Positions 30,603 through 41,528 of a DNA stretch of 64,000 nt are shown here, one piece after another. Position 1 is the stretch's first letter, and each line of letters begins with the position of its first letter. Made by a program: the position numbers and the translations under genes. The notes under the pieces were generated by a model. It was not told where the DNA came from. It worked only from the letters and a program-made list of their open reading frames with translations, and ran no database searches. This stretch comes from Leishmania martiniquensis (lineage: Eukaryota; Euglenozoa; Kinetoplastea; Trypanosomatida; Trypanosomatidae): positions 543,501-607,500 of the forward strand of contig NC_090148.1 of assembly GCF_017916325.1 (NCBI RefSeq), written 5' to 3'.

Positions 30603-32849
30603 CTACTCTTCCATAGGCTCACCGTTGGGGTAGAAGGTTTCATCGGCGCCGTCGGGCCGCACCACCTTGTAGATGCCGTCCGGGTACAGAATCTCCTTCC
30701 TGCCGTCCGGTAAGTGCTTTTCCGTCTGCCCCGTCGCGCGGAACTCGAAGACCTGCACGCCATCCGGCATCTGCGTGTGCATCGTCTGCGCCGCGTCATA
30801 CCAGTATGTGCTCTTTCCCGAGGGGAAGGTACACTTGACGTCGCCATTCGTGAAGTGCAGCGTCGTGTGTCCAGACGGCAGCACCACTTTCACCGTGCCA
30901 TTCGCGTAATGGATCTCCCGCTTACCACTTCGGTAGAGTACCTCCTTCTTGTTAGGGTTGTCGCCCAGGGCCGTCTGCGAAACAACGTCGTCATTGGGAA
31001 GTCTCTCCTGTGGGAATTCCTCTAGGTCACCTATCAGCTCCTCTTGTGTAGGGACGCGGCGGCGCTTCGGCTGAGCCGGCTGAGGCGGCCCGCTTGCGGA
31101 GGGGCGCCGCCTGATGGACGCTGAGCCGGACTGCATGCGGGGCGTGTGCACCGGGTGCCCCGACACCTTCCGCTCTTCTAACGGCTTCGTTGCAGCGGCG
31201 GCGGCCTTTCGATCCTCCTCTTCACGCTGGCGATGCGCTGTTGCTGCAGCAGCGGCGGCCGCAGTAGCTCGCTGTCGCACCTCTTTCTCCTGCCCTTCCC
31301 CCTTGCGCTCTGCCATCCATTTCTCGCGCTGCCGCCTTCGCTCCTCCATCGCCTCCTCCTCGGCCAGCATGCGTTCATGCATCTGCCGGTTGCGCCTTTC
31401 GCGTGCCGCCGCATCAGCGGCCGAAGCGCGGGGAGTGAAGTCCATTACGGCGGGAGGAGACGCCCGCGACCCTCGCCGCTGGCGAGCGGATGCTGCGTTG
31501 CAGTCCTTACCATCGCCATCACCGTGCGATGGTGACGAGGTGTGCTCCGCAGAGGGGTTGCCAGCGACGGACTGGCGAGAGGCGCTTCTCTGCCGCATCG
31601 CCGGCGAGGAGGACGCCCCTTCGAGCGAGTGCAGCTGTTGTTCCTTCGCCATTGCGAGTAGTTCGGCATTGCGGCGCGTCAGAGAATCGATGTCACGGCG
31701 CATGCGAACCACCTCTGCCTTGTGTAGACTTTGTGTCTCGCGCATTGTCGACGTGAGGTCCTCCAGCTGAGTACGCAGTGAGTCGTTCTCCTGCGTCAGC
31801 CGCCGGTTTACCTCGCGCTCTGATACAAGCAGCGCTGACACGCTCCTGAAGCGTTCTTCCGCGGCGCGCAGATCCTTCAGGGCATCTCGATGCTCTCGTG
31901 AGCGCTGATCACCACCGCCGGCGCGCTCCTCAGCCTGCTGCTGCGCGCCGTAGCGGTACGCCTCGAAGCGCTGCTTTTCCCGATCGAGCTGCTGCCGCGC
32001 ATACACGTAGTGGTCGCGCTCCTGCTGCGCCGCCTTTATCTCCTGCTCTAAGCTAGCGATGAGCTCATCCTCCTCGCGTTTCCGACCGCCCGCCGGTGCG
32101 GTTAAGTCAGGAGCTAAGGCGGGGTCGCGAGTGTAGGGTGGCCGGCGGAAGTAGTTGCGGTCCTGCGCAGACGATGGTGCGACGCTCCACTCTTCGTGCT
32201 CGGAAGTGGCGTAGCGCGAAGCCCCCACAGCGGCGCTACGCGGAGTAAGGCCGCCATACCGCCCCAAGTTGGCCCCGTTGGCGTCTACGCCATGGTTGGT
32301 GCCCTTGGCTGCGCCACTCGACGGCGCTGCCGCGCCGCCACTGCGCAAATCGCTAAAAGATGTGTCAGAATAGTTGTCGGCGGGCTGTTCGGGCTCCGAG
32401 CGCGTCCGGGCCTGCGGTGGCACCGATGGCGAGACGACGGGGTCGACCCACTCCGGCTTCCTCGTAGAGACTGCGCGGGCAGGCGGGCGTCTCTGCAGCG
32501 GTATCACCGGCGGCGGCTTCTCTGTCTCACTAGATGTACTGGGGTTCGCTGGAGGCGCACTGGACGCCCGAGTGGGTGGGGGTCCCTTGCGAGGAACAGC
32601 CACCACCACCTCCCCTAGTGGATCGTGGCTCTTGGCATTGCGCATATCGTACGCAATGGCCTCGCGTAGCGACTTGGAGTCGCGGCGCTCTCGATTAATG
32701 TTGGCGCCATCAGTCCCATTAGCCGCGGCTTTTAACGGTGACTCTGCTGTGGCAGCCGAGTACGACAGGCGTCCCTCATCACGCCGCAGGAACTTAAAGG
32801 ACTCCTTCGGTTTGGGCTTCTGCCCTGCGAACACGGAGACGCGAGACAT
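30603..32849 (-). CDS. SAS4: Centriolar assembly protein SAS-4/CPAP (TCP10 domain)
   Basis: A 748-residue protein. The C-terminal 110 residues or so form the TCP10/CPAP G-box, a row of short beta strands with the recurrent pattern G-x-x-x-hydrophobic-x-aromatic-P-x-G: GKREIHYANGTVKVVLPSGH, then FTNGDVKCTFPSGKSTYWYD, LPDGRKEILYPDG and FYPNG. This identifies the CPAP/SAS-4 family, which binds STIL/SAS-5-type partners and sets centriole length; in trypanosomes SAS-4 locates to the basal body and flagellum attachment zone. The middle (about 230-420) is a strongly charged coiled coil, with a second Arg/Glu-rich helix at about 500-560. The N-terminus is disordered. The frame is open to 32969, but a candidate splice acceptor lies at 32855, so the extra 40 hydrophobic residues are probably untranslated. 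From memory the T. brucei orthologue is next to p166, as here. Confidence 0.9.
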   Translation of the reverse strand: MSRVSVFAGQKPKPKESFKFLRRDEGRLSYSAATAESPLKAAANGTDGANINRERRDSKSLREAIAYDMRNAKSHDPLGEVVVAVPRKGPPPTRASSAPPANPSTSSETEKPPPVIPLQRRPPARAVSTRKPEWVDPVVSPSVPPQARTRSEPEQPADNYSDTSFSDLRSGGAAAPSSGAAKGTNHGVDANGANLGRYGGLTPRSAAVGASRYATSEHEEWSVAPSSAQDRNYFRRPPYTRDPALAPDLTAPAGGRKREEDELIASLEQEIKAAQQERDHYVYARQQLDREKQRFEAYRYGAQQQAEERAGGGDQRSREHRDALKDLRAAEERFRSVSALLVSEREVNRRLTQENDSLRTQLEDLTSTMRETQSLHKAEVVRMRRDIDSLTRRNAELLAMAKEQQLHSLEGASSSPAMRQRSASRQSVAGNPSAEHTSSPSHGDGDGKDCNAASARQRRGSRASPPAVMDFTPRASAADAAARERRNRQMHERMLAEEEAMEERRRQREKWMAERKGEGQEKEVRQRATAAAAAAATAHRQREEEDRKAAAAATKPLEERKVSGHPVHTPRMQSGSASIRRRPSASGPPQPAQPKRRRVPTQEELIGDLEEFPQERLPNDDVVSQTALGDNPNKKEVLYRSGKREIHYANGTVKVVLPSGHTTLHFTNGDVKCTFPSGKSTYWYDAAQTMHTQMPDGVQVFEFRATGQTEKHLPDGRKEILYPDGIYKVVRPDGADETFYPNGEPMEE

Positions 32850-32854
32850 GGGCT

Positions 32855-32970
32855 CTGAAGACCGACGATGCCAAAGCGATGAGCGTGGAGAGTCGAGAGC
32901 GCGCACACACACACACACACAACAAAAGAAGACAAACACAGCGGACAGAGAAGAAGAGGAAGCCGACACG
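32855..32970 (-). promoter_or_regulatory. Candidate spliced-leader acceptor for SAS-4
   Basis: On the minus strand a stretch of more than 110 nt without any AG, rich in C and T with a (GT)n run, ends in GTCGGTCTTCAG, with AG at 32856-32855. That leaves only 5 nt before the ATG at 32849. Confidence 0.65.
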
Positions 32971-34414
32971 CGCGAGGACCGGCGATGGCAGGAAAAGAGG
33001 AAGAGAGAATGAAGGAATACAGAGTGGTGTGTGAGGCCCCAGGCGCCGACTTTGTCTTTATAACGTCGCCGCTCGCCACACCGGGTGCAGAGTCGCCTAT
33101 GCGTGGGCGTGTGCGTGTGTGGTGTGTGGGTGCGTGCGGGGCCCGCTCCCCTTCCTCGACAGCACAGGAGAAGGAAGCAGAAGTGCTCCTTTGCTGCCTT
33201 TTTTTTCGTTTGCGGGGAAGGGGTGGGGGCTCTGCTCTATCGTCTCCTCGGTCGATCTACGCCGTTCAGGTGGATAGATGCGCTAGAGCCTCGCCACAGC
33301 CAAGGTGTTTGTGTGGACGGAGGAAGGAAGCATCGGAAGCGTGGGACACATACGGGGCGGCGGTGAAGATGGCGAGAGCAGAGAACGTTTCTATGCACCG
33401 TTTCATTACTTGCGTGAGAACCGCGCTTTGGTCGTGCGTCCTCCTCAAAGGAAGAGGCACAGCGCAGCGAAGCGGGTGGTGGTGGTGGCTGTACTGCACT
33501 GCTGTGGCGGAAGAGGAAGTCACGAGCACGTCTGCATCCACCGCTGGTGGAGATGAAGCCAAGGAACCCACCTTCTTAAACGGGGCATTGTCCGTCCACC
33601 TGCTAGACACACACACACAAACACGCATGCAAATACACATACACACTCAGCCACCGCTCCTCGGCTGTGGCGCTGGAGCGAAATGCCATCAGTCAGGTAG
33701 CGCGAGCAGTTTGAGCGCCTCGAGAAAGAGATGAAGGCACACACATCCGCACTTGACCTGCTGTACGTCGTGCACCCCCTCCCCGAAAGAAAAAAAGGAG
33801 GACATGCGACCGCTCACATGCACAGACAGGTGACGCCCTGAAGGGCTCAATGGGGCCGTTGTGTCTCCTGTACGGGCGCACGGCTTTTCTTGGAGGAGGG
33901 GTGGGGTGGAGTGAAGTAGGTGAAGGCGAGGGGGTCGTAGTCTATACCAAATACAGGAGCACGAAGGCGGAGAGGGCCGAACGAAGACGAGCATACAGTG
34001 TTCCTCCTCATCGGAGGTACCGGCACACGCAGAATCCTTCACGCGCGTTTCTGCACAGAGAAGCGCCGCTGCAAGACATAAGCTGATCACCCCGAGTGCC
34101 TCCTCGAGGCGGTGGCGACGATCGCCCCGAGAAACACTTCTTCACATGCGCACAAACGGAAAAATAAAACAAACGAAGAGGGATAAGGCAATCGATGATA
34201 CGCTCTATAAGACACAAAGACGCCTGGACAGACCGACGCAAGCACTCCTTGCCGCAGAAGCGCGACGGCCTTTTTTTTAATCGCGCGGCCTCCACAGCCT
34301 CAAAGAGTGCACACTTGGCTGAAGAGCAGCACGTCGATTGCGAACCTCAAATCTCAGATGCCGCCTTCCATCACCGACGCGCTGTCGACGGAGCCACCGC
34401 CCCTCCGGCCGGCA
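32971..34414. other. Intergenic DNA between p166 and SAS-4
   Basis: About 1.4 kb without a convincing gene. A 249-codon plus-strand frame at 32985-33734 is low complexity and antisense to the transcription unit. Nothing else recognised. Confidence 0.45.
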
Positions 34415-37400
34415 CTACATGTACCGATCCACGTAGCGGCCACCTTTGCGGAGCATCGCAGAAGAGGACTTTGCCATTTGCGGGTCTGCCGCCAAGTCCA
34501 GTGCCGCGGCAGCGGCTGCGCCATCTCCGGTCCCGCTGGCCTTCTCCAAGGGCTTTGGCACGAACGCCAGGAGTAGGCACGCGAAAACGTAGTAGATGCT
34601 GAGCAGCACCATCAGACACACCAGCAGCGGGTTCGCAATGAGCCACCAGAGGGGCACATGCGCTGTAGGCTTGAAGCTCCTCAAGTGACGCTGCAGCCTG
34701 CTGTGTGACACTGTGTGCTCGTGTGCCACGCTTGCGTGCCGGCTCTCCATGTTCTGCGCGATGGTCTCCATCCTCTGCACGGCCGCCGAGGTAGTGTCCG
34801 CCACGCCGTGCGCCACAGCCTTGATCTCCGTCGAGTGCGCTGTGAGATGCGTCTGCAGCATGGACTCCATTGTGGCGTGGTAGGAGGGGATAAGGTGCTT
34901 CTCTACGGCTGATGCGTTCTCTGCCAGTGCCGTCTGAACGGCGGTCTTCAACTCCACGGCGGAGCGGGCCGTTGCCGCCTGCACGAGCTCCGAGACATGA
35001 GAGCCTTCTTCTCGTTGCTCAGATGTGACTCGCACGATCGTGGCGTCCATCAGTTGCTGAATGTCGGACAGGGCAGGAAGGCTACTCGTGTTACTTTCCA
35101 CGTCATTGATCTTCGCCACAAGGGACTGCACCGCTGCGGCAATGTCGCGCTGCACCGACTTGCCCTGGCCGCTCAGCTCCTGTATGCCCTTCTGCACCTC
35201 CTCTTGCACCCGCTGCACCTCTGCCTGCACAACGGACTGCACCGTCACCGGTCCTGCGTCTGTTACGCTAGTTTCACGCAGAAGGTCTGCCTCCTCTTCC
35301 TCGAGCTGGCGGAGCCCTGCGAGTTGGTCCTCGAGCGCCTTCGCGGCGGCACGTGCGCCCTTACCGGTCGGTGCCGACGCGACCTCGCTGATGAGCCGAG
35401 TCACGTGGCGAAGGCGATCCCGCGTAGCTGTGCGAATGCGAACGTGATCCCTCTGCTGCTCTGGAGAGAGTCCCACAAGCGCGGGGGACGTCTTGAGAAG
35501 CTGCACGGCCACATGCTGCTCCTGGAGCGCCTCCTGCATCGCCGTCATGCGGGCAAGAAAGGCGTCGGTGCGCTGCGCCTGCTCCCTTTCACTGTCAGCC
35601 ACAGCCTCGCGCATAGAGGACAGCAACTCCTCCTTCTGCGTCTGCGACAATGACTCGATTGCATTCTGCATGCCGCTCAGCTGCGTCCTCATCTGCTCCG
35701 TCGTGACGGCGGCACGCACAGCCTCCATGACCTGGGCGTCACGGGCCTCCAGTGATTGTGTGAGGGATATGAAGCGATCCTGAAGAAGCGCCTGCAGCGC
35801 GTCTCGCTCTGACTTTTGGGCATGGGCGGCGGCTGCAGAGGCGCTGCTGAACTGCTCGGTTGCCTCCTGCAGACGCGTCAGTACAGACCTGACGTCCGAG
35901 GTGTGGCCAACTTCATCTAGCCGGCCCTCGAGGCGGCGCAACGCGGCAGCGTAACCCTCGAGAGCAGCTCTCACCGGCGAGAGAAGCTCCCCCATGCCCA
36001 ACAGCGTGGCGGCGGCGGCGGGAGGCGGTGCATCTGAGGTGGCAGTCGCCTTTGCCGCCCACGCTTCCTCCTTCGATGTCTGTGCTGTTGGCTCCTTCTG
36101 CTTCTTTGAAAGAGAGGCGCTGGATGCTGCGATTGCCTGCTGCTCATGTACGGCGGCTGTCACGGTCTCTGCGAGCGACGTCATCTTAGCCGTCATGTTT
36201 GTCTCCTGCAGGCTGAGCTCCTCTTTCATGAAGGTGAGGACGCTGTCGATGTACTTGTACATGGGCGTCAAGTTCAGCTCTGGTGTGCTGCCCAGTTGCG
36301 TCCGCAGCGTTTGCAGAAGCTCCTCGCGAAGAGCTGTGAACTCACGCGTCATTTTCTCTATCAGCTCTGCCGCCTCGACAGCAGACGTATTGTTGACGGC
36401 GGAGCTCTTTTCTACCTTCGCCCTTTCCATCTGCAGCGAACTCTGAGCCGCAGTGCGCAGCTCCTCCAGCTGCGTCTGCAGGCTCGCCGAGACGGAGGTG
36501 GACACGCTGTCAGCGATGTGCAGGAGCTGCTGCTCAATGGCGAGCTGGCTTGCAGTGTTCATCTTTTCCACCTGCACAGAGAGCTCCGCCCACCGCGGCG
36601 AGAGCACAGCCTCCACGGCATCTGTCAACAACTCCTGCGAAAGCGGCGCTGGTTGAGGTACAGCGGCAGGCGGTGGCGGGGCGGAAGGGACTGCCGACGC
36701 GGCTTCCTGAAGCGCGCCCAGCTGCTCCTGGATGGTGGACATAGCCGAACGCACGGCCTCCTCTGTGTGCTGCTGTATGGCAGCTGCGACGCTATCGCTC
36801 ACCACCTGCGCCACCGTCATGAGGTGCTGCTGCACGTCATCTTGGCGGATGGCCAACGTGGCGCTTGTCGCCGCCACATCGCTGCGGAGCTGCTCCAGCA
36901 CCTCCACTAACTTCTGCTGAGGTGCCTCCGCTGCGCCACTTTCAGAAGCTGCAGCAGGCGGTAAAGCAGGAGCGACGGCCGCGTTAGCCACAGCGCGGCG
37001 CAGCTCTTCGAGCTGACGCTGCAGCAGCTCCTGCATGCTTCGTAACGCGTCCCGGGTGGCGGCTTGCTCTTTGTACACGTCCCCAACGGTCTCGTCCACT
37101 GCTGTAAGGCGGCTTTGCGTCGACTGCACCACGTCGAAAACTCTCTCAATCTCAGTCGCCATGTCCGCGTCGGATGCGGCTCCCACCGCCGCTTCCCCGC
37201 CAACGCCCTTTGTTTTTGCCAGCTTCTTTACCTCGCTGGAGATGGTGCGGCGGAGCTCATCAGTGGCCGCCTGCACCGCACTCTCAACGCTCTCTTCGAT
37301 TGCCCTCATGTCGACCGGTGAATTGGTAGTGGCGTCACCGCCGTCTCCACGCATCGCCACTCGCCTTTCAGTCAAGAGCTCATTGAAGAAGTTCGAGAGC

Positions 37401-38362
37401 TTCTCCTGTTGCTCGGCGGCTGCCTTTTGAACCGCCTCCACGACAGCAGCACGGAGCTCCATGGACGTCGAGGCCTGAGCTGGGACGGCATGACCCGCTA
37501 CTGCGGCAGAGATGCGCCCCCTCAAGTCCTCAAAGTGCGCCGCTGTGCTCGCCTCCAAGCGAGTTAGTTGATCGGCTACGTCGCTGCTGGTGAGCGAGGC
37601 TGGAGTGGAGCTGGGGGACGCGGTGGCTATGGTAGCCCCTGCGAGCTGCTGAACAACGCGTGCACTGACCAATCGCGCCACACCCTCGGCATCGATGGAC
37701 GTGGGGAGAGGAGCATGAGCAGCGCTTGAGCTGCCTCGCCCCGTCGAATCCTGTCGCTCACGCACAACACGTAGTTGCCGCAGCTCATCGTGAATGCTAT
37801 TCAGCACAATCTCCGAGAAGTTCTTCAGCTTGTCCGTGTAGGTGACGTGCAGCGCATCCAACTGCTGGCCGGTGCGCTGCTCTACTTGGTCCACAACGAG
37901 GTTGGCCACAGCTGCAAGCTGCTCGTGCAGACACTCTTCCATCACCTCACGCTCCGCGGAGCTGATCACGTCACTTGCGTAGGAGGCACCCGTGTGCTGA
38001 GGAACCTTCGTCTCATAAGTTCCGTGAGGAAGCACCGGTGTAACACGTACACCAGCGAGGTTGGGCATCGACATCGCTATCACGGCGCGCTGCACCTCTG
38101 CATCCTCCGGGTGGAGCGTCGCCTCCACACGAAGCTCGACGTTCTCTGGAATGCCTTTCAGAAGGTCTGAGGTGGGGCCATAGCCGCGAGAGCGAATCCG
38201 CAGCAGCTGCGCTCCGCCAGAAGGTGGCGGTGACGGGGCTGCTGCTGCTGCTGCCGCCACGGCAGCGGCGCTAGAGGTGCTCCGGTGCCGCAGCGCAGCA
38301 ACGAGGTGAACAGGCGCCCGTGCACCAAGGCGGTGAGAGGTCGGCGTATACGCCCGCTGCAT
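34415..38362 (-). CDS. p166: Large coiled-coil mitochondrial membrane protein, probable p166 of the tripartite attachment complex
   Basis: A 1315-residue protein. The N-terminus is Arg/Ser/Ala-rich without acidic residues for about 50 positions, like a mitochondrial import signal. Residues of about 130-1210 are almost continuous Ala/Glu/Gln-rich coiled coil. One clear transmembrane helix lies near 1239-1268 (LLVCLMVLLSIYYVFACLLL), followed by about 45 residues ending in RYVDRYM. This layout is that of T. brucei p166, an inner-membrane part of the structure that ties the kinetoplast genome to the flagellar basal body and is essential for kDNA segregation. Coiled coils are hard to assign by sequence alone; the call rests on architecture plus recalled synteny (p166 beside SAS-4 and near POLID). 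An unrelated coiled-coil membrane protein is the alternative. The ATG at 38362 begins directly with the presequence. Confidence 0.8.
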   Translation of the reverse strand: MQRAYTPTSHRLGARAPVHLVAALRHRSTSSAAAVAAAAAAAPSPPPSGGAQLLRIRSRGYGPTSDLLKGIPENVELRVEATLHPEDAEVQRAVIAMSMPNLAGVRVTPVLPHGTYETKVPQHTGASYASDVISSAEREVMEECLHEQLAAVANLVVDQVEQRTGQQLDALHVTYTDKLKNFSEIVLNSIHDELRQLRVVRERQDSTGRGSSSAAHAPLPTSIDAEGVARLVSARVVQQLAGATIATASPSSTPASLTSSDVADQLTRLEASTAAHFEDLRGRISAAVAGHAVPAQASTSMELRAAVVEAVQKAAAEQQEKLSNFFNELLTERRVAMRGDGGDATTNSPVDMRAIEESVESAVQAATDELRRTISSEVKKLAKTKGVGGEAAVGAASDADMATEIERVFDVVQSTQSRLTAVDETVGDVYKEQAATRDALRSMQELLQRQLEELRRAVANAAVAPALPPAAASESGAAEAPQQKLVEVLEQLRSDVAATSATLAIRQDDVQQHLMTVAQVVSDSVAAAIQQHTEEAVRSAMSTIQEQLGALQEAASAVPSAPPPPAAVPQPAPLSQELLTDAVEAVLSPRWAELSVQVEKMNTASQLAIEQQLLHIADSVSTSVSASLQTQLEELRTAAQSSLQMERAKVEKSSAVNNTSAVEAAELIEKMTREFTALREELLQTLRTQLGSTPELNLTPMYKYIDSVLTFMKEELSLQETNMTAKMTSLAETVTAAVHEQQAIAASSASLSKKQKEPTAQTSKEEAWAAKATATSDAPPPAAAATLLGMGELLSPVRAALEGYAAALRRLEGRLDEVGHTSDVRSVLTRLQEATEQFSSASAAAAHAQKSERDALQALLQDRFISLTQSLEARDAQVMEAVRAAVTTEQMRTQLSGMQNAIESLSQTQKEELLSSMREAVADSEREQAQRTDAFLARMTAMQEALQEQHVAVQLLKTSPALVGLSPEQQRDHVRIRTATRDRLRHVTRLISEVASAPTGKGARAAAKALEDQLAGLRQLEEEEADLLRETSVTDAGPVTVQSVVQAEVQRVQEEVQKGIQELSGQGKSVQRDIAAAVQSLVAKINDVESNTSSLPALSDIQQLMDATIVRVTSEQREEGSHVSELVQAATARSAVELKTAVQTALAENASAVEKHLIPSYHATMESMLQTHLTAHSTEIKAVAHGVADTTSAAVQRMETIAQNMESRHASVAHEHTVSHSRLQRHLRSFKPTAHVPLWWLIANPLLVCLMVLLSIYYVFACLLLAFVPKPLEKASGTGDGAAAAAALDLAADPQMAKSSSAMLRKGGRYVDRYM

Positions 38363-41300
38363 GAATCAAGCGAGGGTAGTCAAGTGACGCACTAAAATTC
38401 GCTGTTGGTAGTTTTTTTTTCTCCAAGGATGGATGCGTTTCCTTCACAGTGGGCAGTGCACCTGACAAGTCCGTCGGAGTCCCTCTCAGAAACGCAAACG
38501 CGCGTACAGAAGGGCGAGCGATGCCTCGGCGAGTGTCTCTCGCTCTCTCTGTGCGGGTGTATCTGTCAGCCCTCCTTGCGCCGCCTCCTTCCCCCGCCGG
38601 AGCGTCTTTGTCTATTACCGCGTGTCTCTATGAAGGATCGTTATGGGAGTTTGCGTGCAGATGTTTGCTTTTGTTGGTACGTCTGTCTGTGTGTGTGAAG
38701 ACTGTGCTGTTGGCTGCGACAGAAGGTGCGTCACACACACGCCCGGAAGCGACACGGCAGGAACGCGGCGCAAAATGAGATCCTCAAAGCGACCCGCTGC
38801 TCAGCTCAGGAGGAAACGGAGAGATGATGAACGACCGCCAATCGTCGATGTACAGACACGCAGGCAAGCATGCAAAGGCATTCGATATGCCCCTTCGTCT
38901 TGTCCGCTCGCTCTCCTCCCCTCTTTCTTCACTGCTGCACGGACGCCGGAGTGCAACCTTGTTGGCTCGCGCGTCGGCCTTGACGAATACAATCCTGTGG
39001 GCGCTTACGAGGCAGAAGTGAGGATCCCTTTGCGGAGACGATGTGTGTGCGTCCACACTAGTGTTGCTGGCCGCAACGGCCAAGTGTGAAGATGTGTGAA
39101 GTCGCGCGCCATACCGATGAAAAGGAGTTTGGGGGAGGGGGGGCAGGCGCCAAAGCAGAGGATGAGGGCGAGGAGAGGAGAGGGAGAAACGTGACAGCGC
39201 CACCGAGCACGTGCGTAGGGCCATACGTGAAAGCGACCCACACATCAATGACCCGGAGACACTCCGAGAGCAGAGCAAAAAAAACGACCGCTTCCAACAG
39301 AGCATATGTGTCGAGAAGCGAGACAGGTCACACCACAAGACAAAGTGGTGTAGAGAGGTGTGGAGCGGTACTCCGCCATCATGCGCCACCGATCCGCAGG
39401 CGAAGCACCGCAACCGCGTGCGCGAGTTGCACCACACGCACGCACGCACGCCACCCTCCTTTATCATCCTCCATCCACCGGCGGAAAAGAGGGGGGGACT
39501 GCCATAGTTCGGCAAAGCCTTTCGACCTTCTTGCACGCTCCTTTCGTTCGGGGGGGAGATGGGATGAAACAGCATCGACGCGGAGAAATACACGAAAGGA
39601 GGAGGAGAGCCCCCACATCCTGGGGAGGGAGCCATCACGAGAGCAAAGCCAGCAACCCAACCGTCTACGACAGACACACATACGTCCGCGGAGATCGACA
39701 CAAGCGACCGCGGTGAAACAAAGAGAAGGAGGCGAGGAGCGGCAACCATCAGAAAGTGAAAAAAAGACGCATCAACAGTGGAAATGAGTGAGTCCTACCG
39801 ATATAAAGGTAAACAATGGGGAGGGAGAGAGGAGAGGCGGAGGAGACACGACAAAACACTCGCGAAACCAACAAAGAACGGAAAAGGTCTAACATGGAGT
39901 GCGAGAAAGAGAGGTCAGCCCGCACATAACGTGTGTATGTATGTGTGTGTCTGTGTGTCTGCTTGTGTGTGAAGAGAGCGCGGAGGGCGGGACAGCACCT
40001 ACGGGGCTGAATAACGAAACCCGCAGCAACCACACACATTCATAAACGAATTCACAACCAAAGACAATATTCTCAGCCGAAAGTATCCGGCCTACCACTC
40101 TCTGATATAGAAAACAAAAAAAAACATCAAGGGAGGGTGGTGGAGACGGGTGTAAGCTCGGTGGGGCGGCCGTTGACGCGAGGCGATGGCGCCACGTCGT
40201 TCTCTCTTCATTTCATTCACTCATACGCACACGCATAGGGATAGTCTCCCCCTCTCAACTCCACCCACCCCTCTATCGTCCCCTCACCCCTCCATCATGG
40301 ACCCTCTTCCCACCCACCCCGCCGTATCGAACGAGGCAGCTATACTCTAATCACAGGATAATGCCCCTAAATAGGAAGAACAATAAAAATAAATGGAAGA
40401 TGTCTGCGCGTTTCAGAGTTGCCACGTGTGCCTGAACACACTCTGTGACCGCCGAAAAATGTGCGCGACATATCTACGGGCTCGTCTCAGCGTCAGTCTG
40501 CTTCCAGACGTGAGGAATGAACGGCAGAGAAGAAAGACCTCAATGCAGGGCCTCCCCACCCCCTCTCCATCCCTCAGTGGCACGCAAATGCGCACAAGAA
40601 AAAGTGAAAAAGAAGAGCCGAAGAAAAGACAAACAGACAAACATTCAGAGAGGGAGCGAGGCAAATATGAATGTGTGCGCTGCAGAGGTGTCGAATGAGC
40701 CACACCTGAGGATGGCGGTGAGACATCTTTGACATCCGCTACAGCATCACCGAGAACAACAGCGACGTGCAGAGAGCCTAAAAAAGGCAAAAAGGAGACG
40801 CCGCACAGCATGCGGACGTTGGCGTCTGAGGAAAGGGAGGCTTACACGCATGCTCGTTGGAAGGCGACGGGAGGGAAAAGCGAACCAAATAAGGCAGGCC
40901 GCGTGGGGTTGGGAAGGGACGTGATGGAATAAAGCGCCATCGAGCCAAATAGAGACCACGCGCCAACGTGCACGCAAGCTGCCTCACTGAGAGCAATCAC
41001 TCACGTCCACAGCCATCACTCGAGTAACAGCAAGGAAACGGAAGCTAGTGAGACAGCTCAAAAGAGCCCCACACGTACGCAAAGCCGAGGCGACATGGAT
41101 GCAAACAGCACGCAGCGAGAAAGGTGGGGGCCGCACCCCATCACTCAGCCAACGAGGAGCGTCCTCGGTGTCAGAGTTAGTGCTGCCTCGCTGTGAGTGA
41201 TGGTAAGTGGGAAGGGAAACAGCAGCTGAGCGGAACCTCTGCCATGCTTACGTGCACGCTTCCGCTTCCATCTCCCTCCCTCTTCCCTGTCCCGTCCACG

Positions 41301-41528
41301 CATCCAAGGAAATGTGCCAAGTGTATGGCAGAGTGCGAATGCGACGCGATAACGCCTGTAGTGCCAGGCAAGTCAGCCAACGAGTACAAGGAAGCCTCAC
41401 GACCAAAACCGAGTAAGAAGTACTCTAGAGGACACATGCCTGGCAGGCAGGCGGGCAGGCACAGTGAGCCCGCCGATCCCGTGCCCAGCGCCGCTCCGTT
41501 GGCGATTTACAATGCACCAGTGAGCTGA
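38363..41528. other. Intergenic DNA between the kinesin-13 and p166 genes
   Basis: About 3.2 kb without a convincing gene. The longest frame, 38784-39749 on the minus strand (321 codons), is Ser/Leu/Cys/Arg-rich, starts at no sensible acceptor and has no domain. A C-rich block lies near 40240-40320 and GT/CA runs near 39931-39970. Confidence 0.5.

Noticed and set aside
32850..32969. Hydrophobic N-terminal extension of SAS-4 resembling a signal anchor
   Set aside because: It lies upstream of the TTCAG acceptor and encodes the polypyrimidine and GT tract, so it should not be translated.
38784..39749. Minus-strand ORF of 321 codons between p166 and kinesin-13
   Set aside because: Longest frame in that spacer, but Ser/Leu/Cys/Arg-rich with no motif. 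Could be revisited if transcripts map there.
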